Part shown: one piece after another, positions 45,775 through 55,577 of the stretch
Layout of the letters: each line of letters starts with the position of its first letter
Numbering within the stretch: the first letter of the stretch is position 1
Source of the DNA: Cryptomeria japonica
Lineage: Eukaryota > Streptophyta > Pinopsida > Cupressales > Cupressaceae
Length of the DNA stretch: 64,000 bases
Reading direction: 5' to 3'
NCBI RefSeq assembly: GCF_030272615.1
Contig: NC_081415.1
Location: 631,641,041 to 631,705,040 of the forward strand
Program-made: the position numbers and the translations under genes
Notes under the pieces: generated by a model
Databases searched by the model: none
Told to the model about the DNA's origin: nothing
The model's input: only the letters and a program-made list of their open reading frames with translations

Positions 45775-47934
45775 ATATTAATTAAAAACCAAATTACATA
45801 ACACTGGCATAGAACCCGAATGTAGCACATTCTTGAATGCACTGAATTTACCCCAGGAAAAAGAAAATCATAATAACTCCCTACTACCGCATGGTAGCAG
45901 GTACTACTGTAGGTAGTACATGCTACCTTATGGTAGCCGGTGCTGCCCCCAGTAGCACTGCTACCGCACGGTAACAGGTACTATCATAGGTAGCACTGCT
46001 ACCTTACGGTAGCAGGCGCTACCACCGGTAGTACCGCTACCATACGGTAGCTGTACTATTGTCGGTAGTTGCTACCGACCTCCCAAAAACCATAGTTTTT
46101 TTTTTAATATATATTTTTTATAATAATTTTTTTTTATAATTTTTTAAAAAAATTTTACAATAGCATAAAATATAATAAATTTCATTTTCCAATAAAATTT
46201 ATTTAATACAATTTTCCCTATAAATAATTAAATAGAACAATTTCCCCATAACTTTAATAACCCAATAGATTTAATTGAAATTAAAATTATTACCATAGTA
46301 ACTAAATAATTACACAGAGATACACAAATATTAAAAAGGATTGCCATAGTCAAATATCGAAACAAAAATCAAACAAGAGGGAATATTTTCTCTGGTAAAT
46401 CCCATTTCTCCCAAATCTTGCAATTTTCATGCACAATAAAAAATCTTGGCAAAATTTGTCATATTAACTTTTCCCAATTTTCTCAAAATTTTAATCTACA
46501 AACACCCAAGAAATAACTTCTTTCCATAAACTAGAAACTAATTTTAGGAATGGACTTTAGCCAAGAACAAGAAATAACCAGAAAGGATTTTGGATTTGAC
46601 AAATATTTTAACACACACATCATTCAGAAAGAGGGAAGAAATAGAAATATTTTCTTTAAAAACAACCAGAAGAAGTCACCTAGCCTATATAGCTTTACTG
46701 GAAGATTTATGTAAAAGAGCTCAATCCTGTACCATTTTTCCAAGCCAATCCCTCTTCCAGCAATCCTCTGATAATTTCTTCTTCAACAAAATATTGCTTC
46801 CAAAATATTTTTTCTCCCAAAATCTCTACCTCCTTCTTGTGTACCAAAAAGAGAAAGATCTATCCTTTTTAACCTAAAATTTTAGGTTGCATATATTTTT
46901 CCCCTAAACCTAATATTTAATTTTAGTAATAAAAGCAATTTTATTTATTTTTCTAATTCCTAACAAAGGGATAAATTAACATGCAATAAGGAAAAATCAT
47001 TTTTTTCTTTTCTTTTCTCATGCAAATTAATTAATTTTTTAAACAAAGAAATTAAAGCAATACTTTAATTCTAATTTATTCTTTTATTCTTTTATTTATT
47101 TAAATTTCTAGGAAACAATAAATGAAATTAATCTAATTTATTTTTCACTAAAATTTAAATAAGATATAATTCGAATACAATGCAACTTGCAATCTAATTT
47201 AATAATTTCTTTTAATTAGTTAAATTTATAATCTCAATGCATAAAAGTACATAATTCCCAAAAATACCAACTATGAGATAACTCCATAAATTTAATTAAT
47301 TAATTAAATCCACTAAACACACAAACTGAGTAAACCCCAAGCAAATACTCATAAAAAGATCAAACGACAAAATACGAAGGCCGAACAAATTGACAGGATG
47401 ACCAACTGACGACACTCACAAGAGTGTAACTGGTAAAATAGGGTCAACTACTACCTCCTCCACTTCCATCAGACAAATATAAGGCACGCTCAGACCTGTG
47501 AAGCCAGGTGGAGACGATACCCCATACCTACCCAGTACTTGTACCTCCAATATCCTGCATCACCGAAGTACACATTCATATATACAATATAGAAAACACG
47601 ACATGCACACTGATGAAGGAGAATCACGACGTTCCCTGTCTCACCGGAATGAGTGAAGGAAAATCGTCCCCTTGCATCCAATATACTCGTAGACATGCAA
47701 CATATTATTTCACATTGCATAGATAAAACAAAGTGTCAGTACATAGCAATAATCCATAAAATGCCATAAATCACAAGTACTGAAATACTGCAAATAAATT
47801 ATGCATCTCATATCCAGATAAAGAATGAAATAATGTCATATAAGTCTAAATAACACATCATGGTAATGTATCCACTGAAAGTAAACAATAATAAAATATG
47901 AGTCTAATGAGTTCAAACGAGGAGGGGTACTACA
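44402..47934. mobile_element. Solo LTR D, 3.5 kb, inside element C gag
   Basis: The insert begins TGTAATGCCCC and ends GGGGTACTACA, inverted short ends of the TG...CA type. The flanks are ACTTT (44397-44401) and AATTT (47935-47939), a target duplication with one difference. It interrupts the gag reading of element C exactly. There is no ORF, primer site or internal repeat, so a solo LTR of a long-LTR (Ty3-like) family is the simplest reading; orientation is unknown. It is very AT-rich, with (AT)n runs at about 45523-45620 and 45735-45770, and holds a palindromic minisatellite at 45881-46077. Confidence 0.7.
45881..46077. repeat. Palindromic 38-bp minisatellite in solo LTR D
   Basis: Five units start TACCNNAYGGTA at 45885, 45924, 45962, 46000 and 46038, a 38-39 bp period. 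Each unit holds two inverted motifs: TACC..A.GGTAGC, and a second centred on CTACC/GGTAG-type halves. It is GC-rich within an AT-rich LTR. Confidence 0.88.
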
Positions 47935-48923
47935 AATTTGCTATAGCATAAAATAAAAGAAAAGAACTTCATGAGAAGATGTAGAAAGATGATGATGAAA
48001 AGGAAACTCTTAGAGAACTTGCAAACAAGTTGAGACAAGAAAACAATAATATGAAGAATGAAATGCAAGATATGACTATGAGGTTATGTAAAGATATTGA
48101 AGACAGGAAGAAGAATGAAGAAGACTTGACTAGGATAGTTAATGATGCTGGAAATGAAAATCTAAGACTTAGTCATGAAAATGATATGCTGAAGACAGAT
48201 CTGATTCACGTGCAACATGATAAAACTGAGCTTGTGAGACAAATGGGAATTCTAGAAAATGAGTTGGCTACTGCAAATAAACACAAAGACAAATTCAAGA
48301 AAAGTTCAGAAGAGCTTGATGACATGCTGAAAAGTCAGAAACCTAACGGAGATACTAATGGACTTGGATTTGAAGTTGGAGAAAGTTCTGGTACTGAAAA
48401 CAATCTAGATCAGAACAAACCGGTAAGACAACCTAATGCTTACAAGTTTAATGGCAAATGTTTTAATTGAAACAAATATGGTCATAGAGCAAATCAATGT
48501 AGATTCAGAAATAATCAGAATATTAATGCACCCACCGGTCAATGTTCCAAATGCAACAAAGTTGGTCATAATTCAGAAAATTGCAGAATGAATGTGAAAT
48601 GTTATGTTTGTGGAAGATATGGACACTTATCTAATCAATGCAGAACACAAACTGGCATAGGATATGGAAAGGCTATTCAAAGGAATAATGTGACTTGTTA
48701 TTATTGTAACAAGATTGGACATATTGCTAAATTTTGGAGAAGCAAGACTTCATCGACAAACAATAAAGGATCAAGTTTGAAAGGCAAAGAAAAGGTAGAT
48801 GAGGTAAAGAAAGAATTTTCAAAACAATGGATTAAAAAGAGAGATCAAAAAATTGATGAAAATGTCTCTATACCAGTAGAACAGAGTAATCCTCCACTGG
48901 AAGGAGATTATTCATCCAACTGA

Positions 48924-49226
48924 GAAGTAACCCTTTGGGGGTATTGCAACAAGTTGAAAATCATGCAGATTACCCTCGGTCGATGGTGAGAAGATAGATT
49001 TCTTCCTTACTGGCAGATGTGTTAAGTTTTCACTTAACCGACAAGCATTTAATGTGGTTGGTAGAAGAAATGTCAATATAAATCAGCCAATTTCCCTCAT
49101 TTTTGACTCATCGAACATTCAAATTATTAGAGAGCGTGAAAACTGAGCAAAGGCATTCAAGGCGAAGGTGCAGAGTGATTTATTCAGACATTCAGAATAT
49201 TTTCAGGCAGTAAAAGGTACTTTTCA
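48924..49226 (+). other. Element C spacer between gag and ORF2
   Basis: About 300 bases without an open frame. A decayed protease is not recognisable. Confidence 0.5.
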
Positions 49227-52200
49227 ATGGCCTCTTCTTCTACTCCTGAGTTTATTCTTAACCCTACCATTGTGGAAAATGTGAAATTCCCTAGGCCCGT
49301 GTTTAAGATAATTCCCGAAATTGCTAAGCAAGATGACTCTGTAGGGGCATTTTCAAAAATTCCTAAAGGTCTAGCATTTGCAGAAGACCCTAGGATTTAT
49401 ATACATTTCAATATAGAAGAACTAGGTTATGAGGAACTAATGAAAATGTTTACTAAGGTCATTGGTGATGAACATGGTGCTATTAAACTTGGACATAAAA
49501 TTGTGGAAACTCTTTGTGGAGATACTGAATATCCCTCAATTTCTAGAGGAAGTAGTAAGGATTGTATTGAGTATAGCACATGGAGAGTTCTTATGATTGG
49601 ATTCTATCTGCAAGATAACCTGACAAGAAATTAGGGTAGTTACTGGTTTACCCTCAACCGACAACAGACCTGATAAAAAACAAAGAAGATTCCCAACAAC
49701 AAAGTGATGAGCCTAACTAGAGAAACATATGATAATAGATCATTGAGAGTAAATGATATTAAGGACATCAATGTGAGATTTGTAAGTATGGTGCTAGGAT
49801 ACAAGACCACACATGCAAATAGGCTAAATTCACTTTCTAGTCTCTATATACACAGTGCTTATGAGATGGTAAACAACAATGCAATGATAGATGTGTGTGA
49901 ATGGCTAAAAGATGAACTCATTGACAATTTGAAAAAGATTAAAGGAGATAAGAAAGGGATATTCTGCTTTGGAAACCTTCTAGTATGTTTGAAGTTGTAC
50001 TTTACTAAAGAGATCCCTGGTACAAGACCCAAAGACTTTGGATATGATATACCGGTAGGAAAACAACTACAAGAAGCTTTGACCAGCATGGGAATTGCTA
50101 GAGACAACAACATAATAGATTACTTCAAAACTTTCCAAGCTAAGACGAGAACTAGAGAAAGGCTACCACAAAGTATAGTAGACAAATATGACAAAGAGAT
50201 TTATTTTGTTATCAAAAGAGATGAGACATGGATGGAGGTAGTACTCCCTAGGACTATTTGGGTGATTGAAATGGGATATGAAGTAGATCTTACCATTCTG
50301 GAGACATATGCCAAAGCTTTATTGGATGCATTGAGAGAACCATTAGAAAAGGCCTTTGGTAGTGCTGATACTATTGAGAGTGATGTAAGTCTATTGAAGC
50401 AAAGAAAGAAAAGAGAAAAATACATTAGAGATGCTTCTAATAAAGAAAAGGAAAAAAAAAAAATGTCATGAACATTAGTGGCATATCGGCTAGTGAACTT
50501 GAAGGACTTCAACCAGAGGCACATATTTCACTTGTTGACACATCTTCTGGAACTGATAATGAGAAGGCAACAAAGTTTAAAAGAGTTGAAAGGAGGAAGA
50601 GAAAACCTTCACCGATACCCTCTCCTTCACCTAAGAGAACACAGACTCTAAGAAAGAAACAACAGGTAGTAAGGGGACCACCCAAGAAACTGACAACCAA
50701 AGAAGAAACAACAACCAATTACCCCTTCTTTGAATGATTTGTTGAATGAGATAACTGATGATGGAAATTTGTCTAATGTACACAAACTGCATAATACATT
50801 TAATGATTCTGACAGGGAAAGCATTGAGAACAATATTATCTTACATTTGGACATATATAAGAAGGTTCTAATTGAAGTTGTGGATGACTTACCAAATGAA
50901 CTTTATAAAAGATTAGAAGCAAAAAGGATAGCAATGATGGAATTAGACAAGAAGCTAAAAATTGAAAAACTTCTAGCTGTACATCCTATTAATTCAAAAG
51001 AAGAAATTGATGAATTGATTTCTGAGGCTAACCGATCCGTTTTTGCCAGTGGGCACTGACAAGCAAGTTAAAAGGCAGGAAGAGTAAAAGAGATTGCAAA
51101 TGAGACTGCTAATAATTGGGATATATTTTTTGTGGAGAAGGAAAAAACAAGAGGAAATGAACCAAACTAAAAAGACATTCAAAGTGTATCAGAAGGATAA
51201 GGACAAGGGCAAAGGAAAAATTGGTGGAGTCCCAAACATCAAGATTACTGAAAATCTACCACCACCTTTGGATACTGCACTGGTACACTCAGATGATCCA
51301 CCAGTTATTGACACTGAAGGTATCACACACGATGACACAAATCCTAAATCTGAGATACTCTTTACCATGAATGTGGACACTCAAGAAGTAAATATTGTTG
51401 TGGATAAGGATAATTCAGAGGTTAAGGAAGACAATGGCAACATGGAAGAGAAACCGATAGAAACTATTGAAGTTGAGATCCCAACCCCAACAAAACAACC
51501 GTTAGAAACTGAAAAACCTACTGAAGGTAAAGATGCTGGCAAAGGGCCACCAGAGACAGAGATACCGACAATTGAACAATCTGAGGCAAAGGTACACACT
51601 GAAACAGAGAAACCGACAATCACTGAGACATTAAAACAGTCTGAGAAACCTTTGTAGGTTGAGATGCAAACCCAGACTGATCCACCAGAGGAAAATGCAA
51701 GTAAAATGGTTACACCTATTGGAAGCACATAGGTAATAAAAGTAATTGGTCAGACATCCGGCATATCTACAAGTGAATTCAGACCTACCATTGTTACAGA
51801 GGTACTCTTGGATTCAATAAAAAAGATAATGGATTGCAATGCATTGGCCTAAAAGGCAATTAAAAACCACTGTACCTATTCTTAAATTGATTGCACCAAA
51901 TTGTAACATAGATCATATTAAGGATTCTTTAGGTAAATTGGACACATTGTCCAAATTTATTGCTGACAATGTAATAACTATTGATAAAGTGAATGAGGAC
52001 ACAATAAAGGAGAGAGTTGAAAAAGAGAAGGACAAATTCTTTGAAGACACCATAAATAAGTGTACAAACCACTTGAATACATTATTACCGGTACTTAACT
52101 CTACAATTTTGGAGTACAAGGAGCTATATAGGGAAACATGCAAACCTCACCTTTTGACAGAGGACACCTTTTGACAGAGGACATAGATAAGGAGATCAGT

Positions 52201-52530
52201 AGAACACAGAAAGAAATTGATGACATATCTAATAACATTATTGGTTGATCCAAACACATCAGTTTTTGAACAGGAAATGATAGTTTTTGAGGAGAAATTA
52301 GAGAAACTTGAGAAAGAGAAGGCAAGGATAAGGTCAAATTCCTGAGAACTTAAAAATAAACTTGGTCCCAAGTTGGACAATCTTATCTCTCAGAGAATTG
52401 AAATATCTAAGGCATTACTTCAGGGAGAGCAATCACCGAAAGAACACATGAACTATCTCACCGACACGATCCAACAAACTGAGGCAACCTTGAATGATAG
52501 CAAAAGGTTTATGTAGAGTCTAAATCTAGT
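49227..52530 (+). pseudogene. Element C ORF2, unrecognised long protein
   Basis: From ATG at 49227 (MASSSTPEFILNPTIVENV) an open region runs to 50471 in one frame, with only a TAG at 49632-49634 and stops near 49672. It continues in other frames (50468-50737, 50730-51059, 51094-51657, 51839-52174), about 1,000 residues in all. The first 400 residues look globular (YIHFNIEELGYEELMKMF, FVSMVLGYKTTHANRL, IPVGKQLQEALTSMG). Then come a basic segment (RKRKPSPIPSPSPKRTQ), a Pro/Glu/Thr-rich repeat (KPTE/ETEKPT pieces, about 51430-51640) and a coiled coil (52000-52150). A run of 12 A (50452-50463) lies at the first frame change. I do not recognise the protein, and none of the retroviral enzyme motifs is present. 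Confidence 0.7.
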
Positions 52531-52755
52531 TTTGGCAGATATTTTCAGATTGTAATCAAACCAGTTACAGACTTTGAGGTGAAATTTTTGCACTTGTTGA
52601 CTATTTTTGACAACCTTTATCATTGATGTCAAAGGGGGAGTAGTGGAGAGAAAAATACTTATTCAGAGGAGATAATTTGCTCAGGAGGAGCACATCTTTT
52701 TGGAAACTTTTTGGACTTCATTTTTTGGAACAGTTTTTGGATTTTTCTCATGAGT

Positions 52756-52835
52756 GTTGCCATCAATGCCAAAGGGGGAGATTGTTGGCATTCTACACTC
52801 TTATGAGAATAGTTGATGTTGTCATTGATGGCAAC
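52756..52835 (+). promoter_or_regulatory. Element C polypurine tract inside an inverted repeat
   Basis: AAAGGGGGAGAT (52771-52782) precedes the 3' LTR. GTTGCCATCAATG (52756-52768) and CATTGATGGCAAC (52823-52835) are perfect 13-bp inverted copies around it. The block 52753-52790 is identical to 30941-30978 of Copia-1. Confidence 0.85.
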
Positions 52836-53580
52836 CAACTGAAAATCATCTAGCAACCCACCGACAGTTACTAGCACTGACAATAGACTTCTACATACAC
52901 CGACAGGCACTTCACCGACAGTGGCAACAATGCATACTGACACTCAAGCTGACATGGAATAAATTTTTGTTTATTGTTTTATAATGTAATTATCTCTTGT
53001 AAAAGCCAACAAGACATATTGTAAAAGACTCATATATGTATGAGATCTTATAAGTCATTTTGATGTGTGTGAGAGAGAGAGGATAGATGATATTTTGTAT
53101 AAGGTGATATAGTTGACAACAAAGGTTTTGGTAATAGATTGAGCTTAAACCGGTACTAAACTTGGCATAACTGATGCTGATCTGAAGCAATACATTGTAT
53201 TGGATTTTGATAATCCATTTTGTAAGTCAGTGAGACTTCTATTTTGTAGTTGAGCAGTGAGCTCTAGGCTGCTAACCTTCTTGCATGTGGAGCCCCCTCA
53301 TTGTAAGTAATATTTATTCATTGGCCAGTGAGTGAATATTGTGGGTCACAAATCCCACTGAGGTTTTTCTCACATTGGGTTTCCTTGTTAAATATCTTGT
53401 ATTATGGTGTCTTCTCTATGTTGTCTCTGTTTTTCTTATTTGCTGCATTAATTCTTATTTACCGATACACTGTTTTGGGATACAAAGTTCTTAATAAGTT
53501 TCAATATTCTATTAACCGGTTAGACACTGATTCACCCCCCCCCCCTCTTAGTGTCTTTAGGACTGCCATTGATTCTAACA
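52783..53580 (+). repeat. Element C 3' LTR
   Basis: Starts TGTTGGCATTCTAC, ends CTAACA, followed by CAAAA. It is about nine-tenths identical to the 5' LTR by eye, with many C/T and G/A differences. Confidence 0.95.
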
Positions 53581-53585
53581 CAAAA

Positions 53586-54583
53586 TCTTTTAGGTGATCT
53601 ACATATGAAATACATTTTCCCCAAAACATCACCATAACACAGCGTACATGATAAATGAAAGCTTTGAGATCTAATTGATGAAAATAAATCAACTTGAAAA
53701 TCCTAAACATGCAATATGTCCAAGTGCTATGAATGAAAAGAAGTAACATGAAATGAAAGAAGCCATTATCCAACACATCATTATAATAAATGTACGTAAA
53801 AAACAATGTAATCATATGTGAAATAGCTAATAAATCCAATCCATCAATTGCCATGATGAATATTTGAATTTAAATCCAATAAAATGAATAAATTAGGATT
53901 TTATAAACCTCTTAATTTATTTGAATTGATGAGATTCACAAATTTGATTGATTTTTAGTTTTATTTTTAGAGAATTTGAAATTTGGAATTTAGAATTGAA
54001 TAATTCAAATTTTTTAGAAAAATGATTATTAAATTGATTGAAAGAATAAAATGCATTTCTCTAGGAAATTTAGGATTATGTAAAAATAATCTCTTAATTA
54101 AAATTAAATTTAAAATTAGGGCATTGTGAAAATAACCTCTTAATTTTAAAATTTAAATTTGAAATTGAAATTTTATCAAGATTGCAATTTTGAATTTGAA
54201 TTGAAATTAACAACCAAATTTAAAGAGGGAAATTCAAAATTTAAACAACACACAAGCTCAATTTAAATTTTTTTTTTACATTAGGGTTTTTGAAATTAAC
54301 GACTTAATTTTAAAAATTAATTGTGAACTTTGATTTGTAGATGAAATTGTGAATTTGAAATTGAAAAAGTGCTTAGATCAAGTAAATAGTTAATCCAAAT
54401 TAAACAATTCACAAGCTCAATTTTGAAATTAAAAATTAAGGTTTTAGTGAAATCAACCTCTAAATTTTTAAAATTTGCAAGGAAATCAAACTTGTAAATG
54501 AAAACTTAAATTTTTAATTGCATACACTCAGATCTGAAATGAAAAATCAGAATTAATGGTGTAAGGAGTCGCGCTCACCAAAA
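53586..54583 (-). other. Element B leader and primer-binding region
   Basis: This about 1-kb AT-rich stretch between element C and the B 5' LTR would be B's leader. On the minus strand the sequence after the LTR end is TTTTGGTGAGCGCGACTCC (54583-54565), the position of a primer-binding site. I cannot assign the tRNA. No ORF is present. Confidence 0.6.
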
Positions 54584-55577
54584 TGTAAAGGGTGGAAAAT
54601 TTAGGATTTCCACCCAAAGGAGAATGAAAACTGCTAATATTGTGATTTAAGACCTTTACATTCAAAAGAGGGTTGTAATCCACTAGATCTAGTCACAAAT
54701 TAGATAAGGATTGAATACTAAGTGGATTGGATCAATTTGGTTAATTCGGGTTCCCTCTTTTGTGAGTTGAAGTGCTGATTTAGTAGAAAATGTTGACAAT
54801 TGGAAACAAAACTAAGAAGAAATGAGCTATGGATATGGGATTTTGTCCTGCACCTGCAATTTAGTAGTATATGATGATTCATACCTGCCCCTCAAAACTA
54901 CCCCAAAAAAGTAGGGATTGTGACGTGGCAACATGATCCTCTAAATTTTTCGCACACCAAAAAGGGTTGTTGCGTCTCTGTGTCTGAAGCTTATTCTGAG
55001 AAGTACAATTGCACACCTATTTCCTACATACATAAAGAAAGGAAAAAAGGTTGGAAATAGGGGTTTGCCTAAGTCAAACCCCAGTTGAGGAATCAACCTT
55101 GAATGAAATGAAATACTGAAATAAATAATGGAAATGTATACTTGAGATCTGCAATGATTGATGATGATGTTTTGCTTCTTGAATGTAATCACATATGTTG
55201 TATGAAATGGCATGAACATGACAAATCCCTAACACACACACATGTTTGCATATGTAGGATGTAATGTTGCTCCACAATGGATAGATGAAGAATATGCAGC
55301 CTTGAAGACCTCTTGAAATGCTTGATTGCTTGACTATAGTTCTCCTTGCCTTATTATTGCATCATTTGTATATCAAAATGAGAAGAGAAGGCCTCCTTAT
55401 ATACTTTCCTTTTGTCAAACATATTAACTTTTTGACATAGGCCGACATGGAGGAAGGGGATCCCACTTATTTTTTAAATATTAAAATGGGTTTAAAAAGG
55501 GCCCAATTTAGGGAGGACCAAGGCGCTACTCCCTGGTCCCAGTGAGGACCAAGGTGCTATTCCTTGGTCCTACCCAT
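54584..55577 (-). repeat. Element B 5' LTR, truncated
   Basis: Aligns with 37043-38070 of the 3' LTR. It stops after GGTCCTACCCA at 55577, where the other LTR continues for about 165 bp more. The sequence beyond belongs to element A, so the outer end of this LTR is deleted. Confidence 0.88.

Larger units (their letters stand above)
44246..48923 (+). pseudogene. Element C gag, split by solo LTR D
   Basis: The first part (44246-44401) reads LRKQLEGALVDYDVEKLKN, a coiled coil, and is cut by solo LTR D. After D, 48030-48923 is one frame with a single TGA at 48468-48470. It contains a long heptad-rich coiled coil (MRQENNNMKNEMQDM through ELDDMLKSQ), then four zinc knuckles: NKYGHRANQC (second Cys replaced by the stop), CSKCNKVGHNSENC, CYVCGRYGHLSNQC and CYYCNKIGHIAKFW (last Cys replaced by Trp). 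A Lys-rich tail follows. This is a nucleocapsid-like protein that would package element RNA. There is no UBN2 domain like that of Copia-1. Confidence 0.85.
43427..53580 (+). mobile_element. Non-autonomous gag-only Copia-like element C
   Basis: LTRs at 43427-44201 and 52783-53580 (775 and 798 bp, TGTTGG...CTAACA) are flanked by a perfect 5-bp duplication CAAAA (43422-43426 and 53581-53585). The interior holds a primer-binding site, a coiled-coil/zinc-knuckle gag (broken by solo LTR D), a long unrecognised ORF region and a polypurine tract, but no protease, integrase, RT or RNase H. Its primer site, polypurine tract and the 38 bases around the 3' LTR junction match those of Copia-1. It was probably mobilised by a Copia-1-like partner. 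Without D it would be 6.6 kb. It fits the class called TR-GAG. Confidence 0.92.
37043..55577 (-). mobile_element. LTR element B, nested and interrupted
   Basis: Minus-strand element. Its 3' LTR is 37043-38236 with polypurine tract at 38237-38251, its gag lies at 42314-43354, and its 5' LTR remnant is 54584-55577. It interrupts the RNase H of Copia element A and contains solo LTR E, a MITE, GA microsatellites and element C. Removing the insertions leaves roughly 7 kb. No pol domain is visible, so B was non-autonomous or lost pol. The 5' LTR lacks about its first 165 bp at the junction with A. The gag style (G-patch, CxxH knuckles) suggests the Ty3 side, not Copia. Confidence 0.75.

Noticed and set aside
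44402-47934. Complete LTR element instead of solo LTR
   Set aside because: No internal pair of direct repeats, primer site, polypurine tract or coding domain could be found within the insert.
50201-50718. Antisense frames within element C ORF2
   Set aside because: Hydrophobic Ser/Phe-rich shadows of a Lys/Glu-rich sense frame.
54941-55277. Two minus-strand frames near the element B 5' LTR
   Set aside because: They lie wholly in LTR sequence and are not kept in the matching LTR at 37043-38236.
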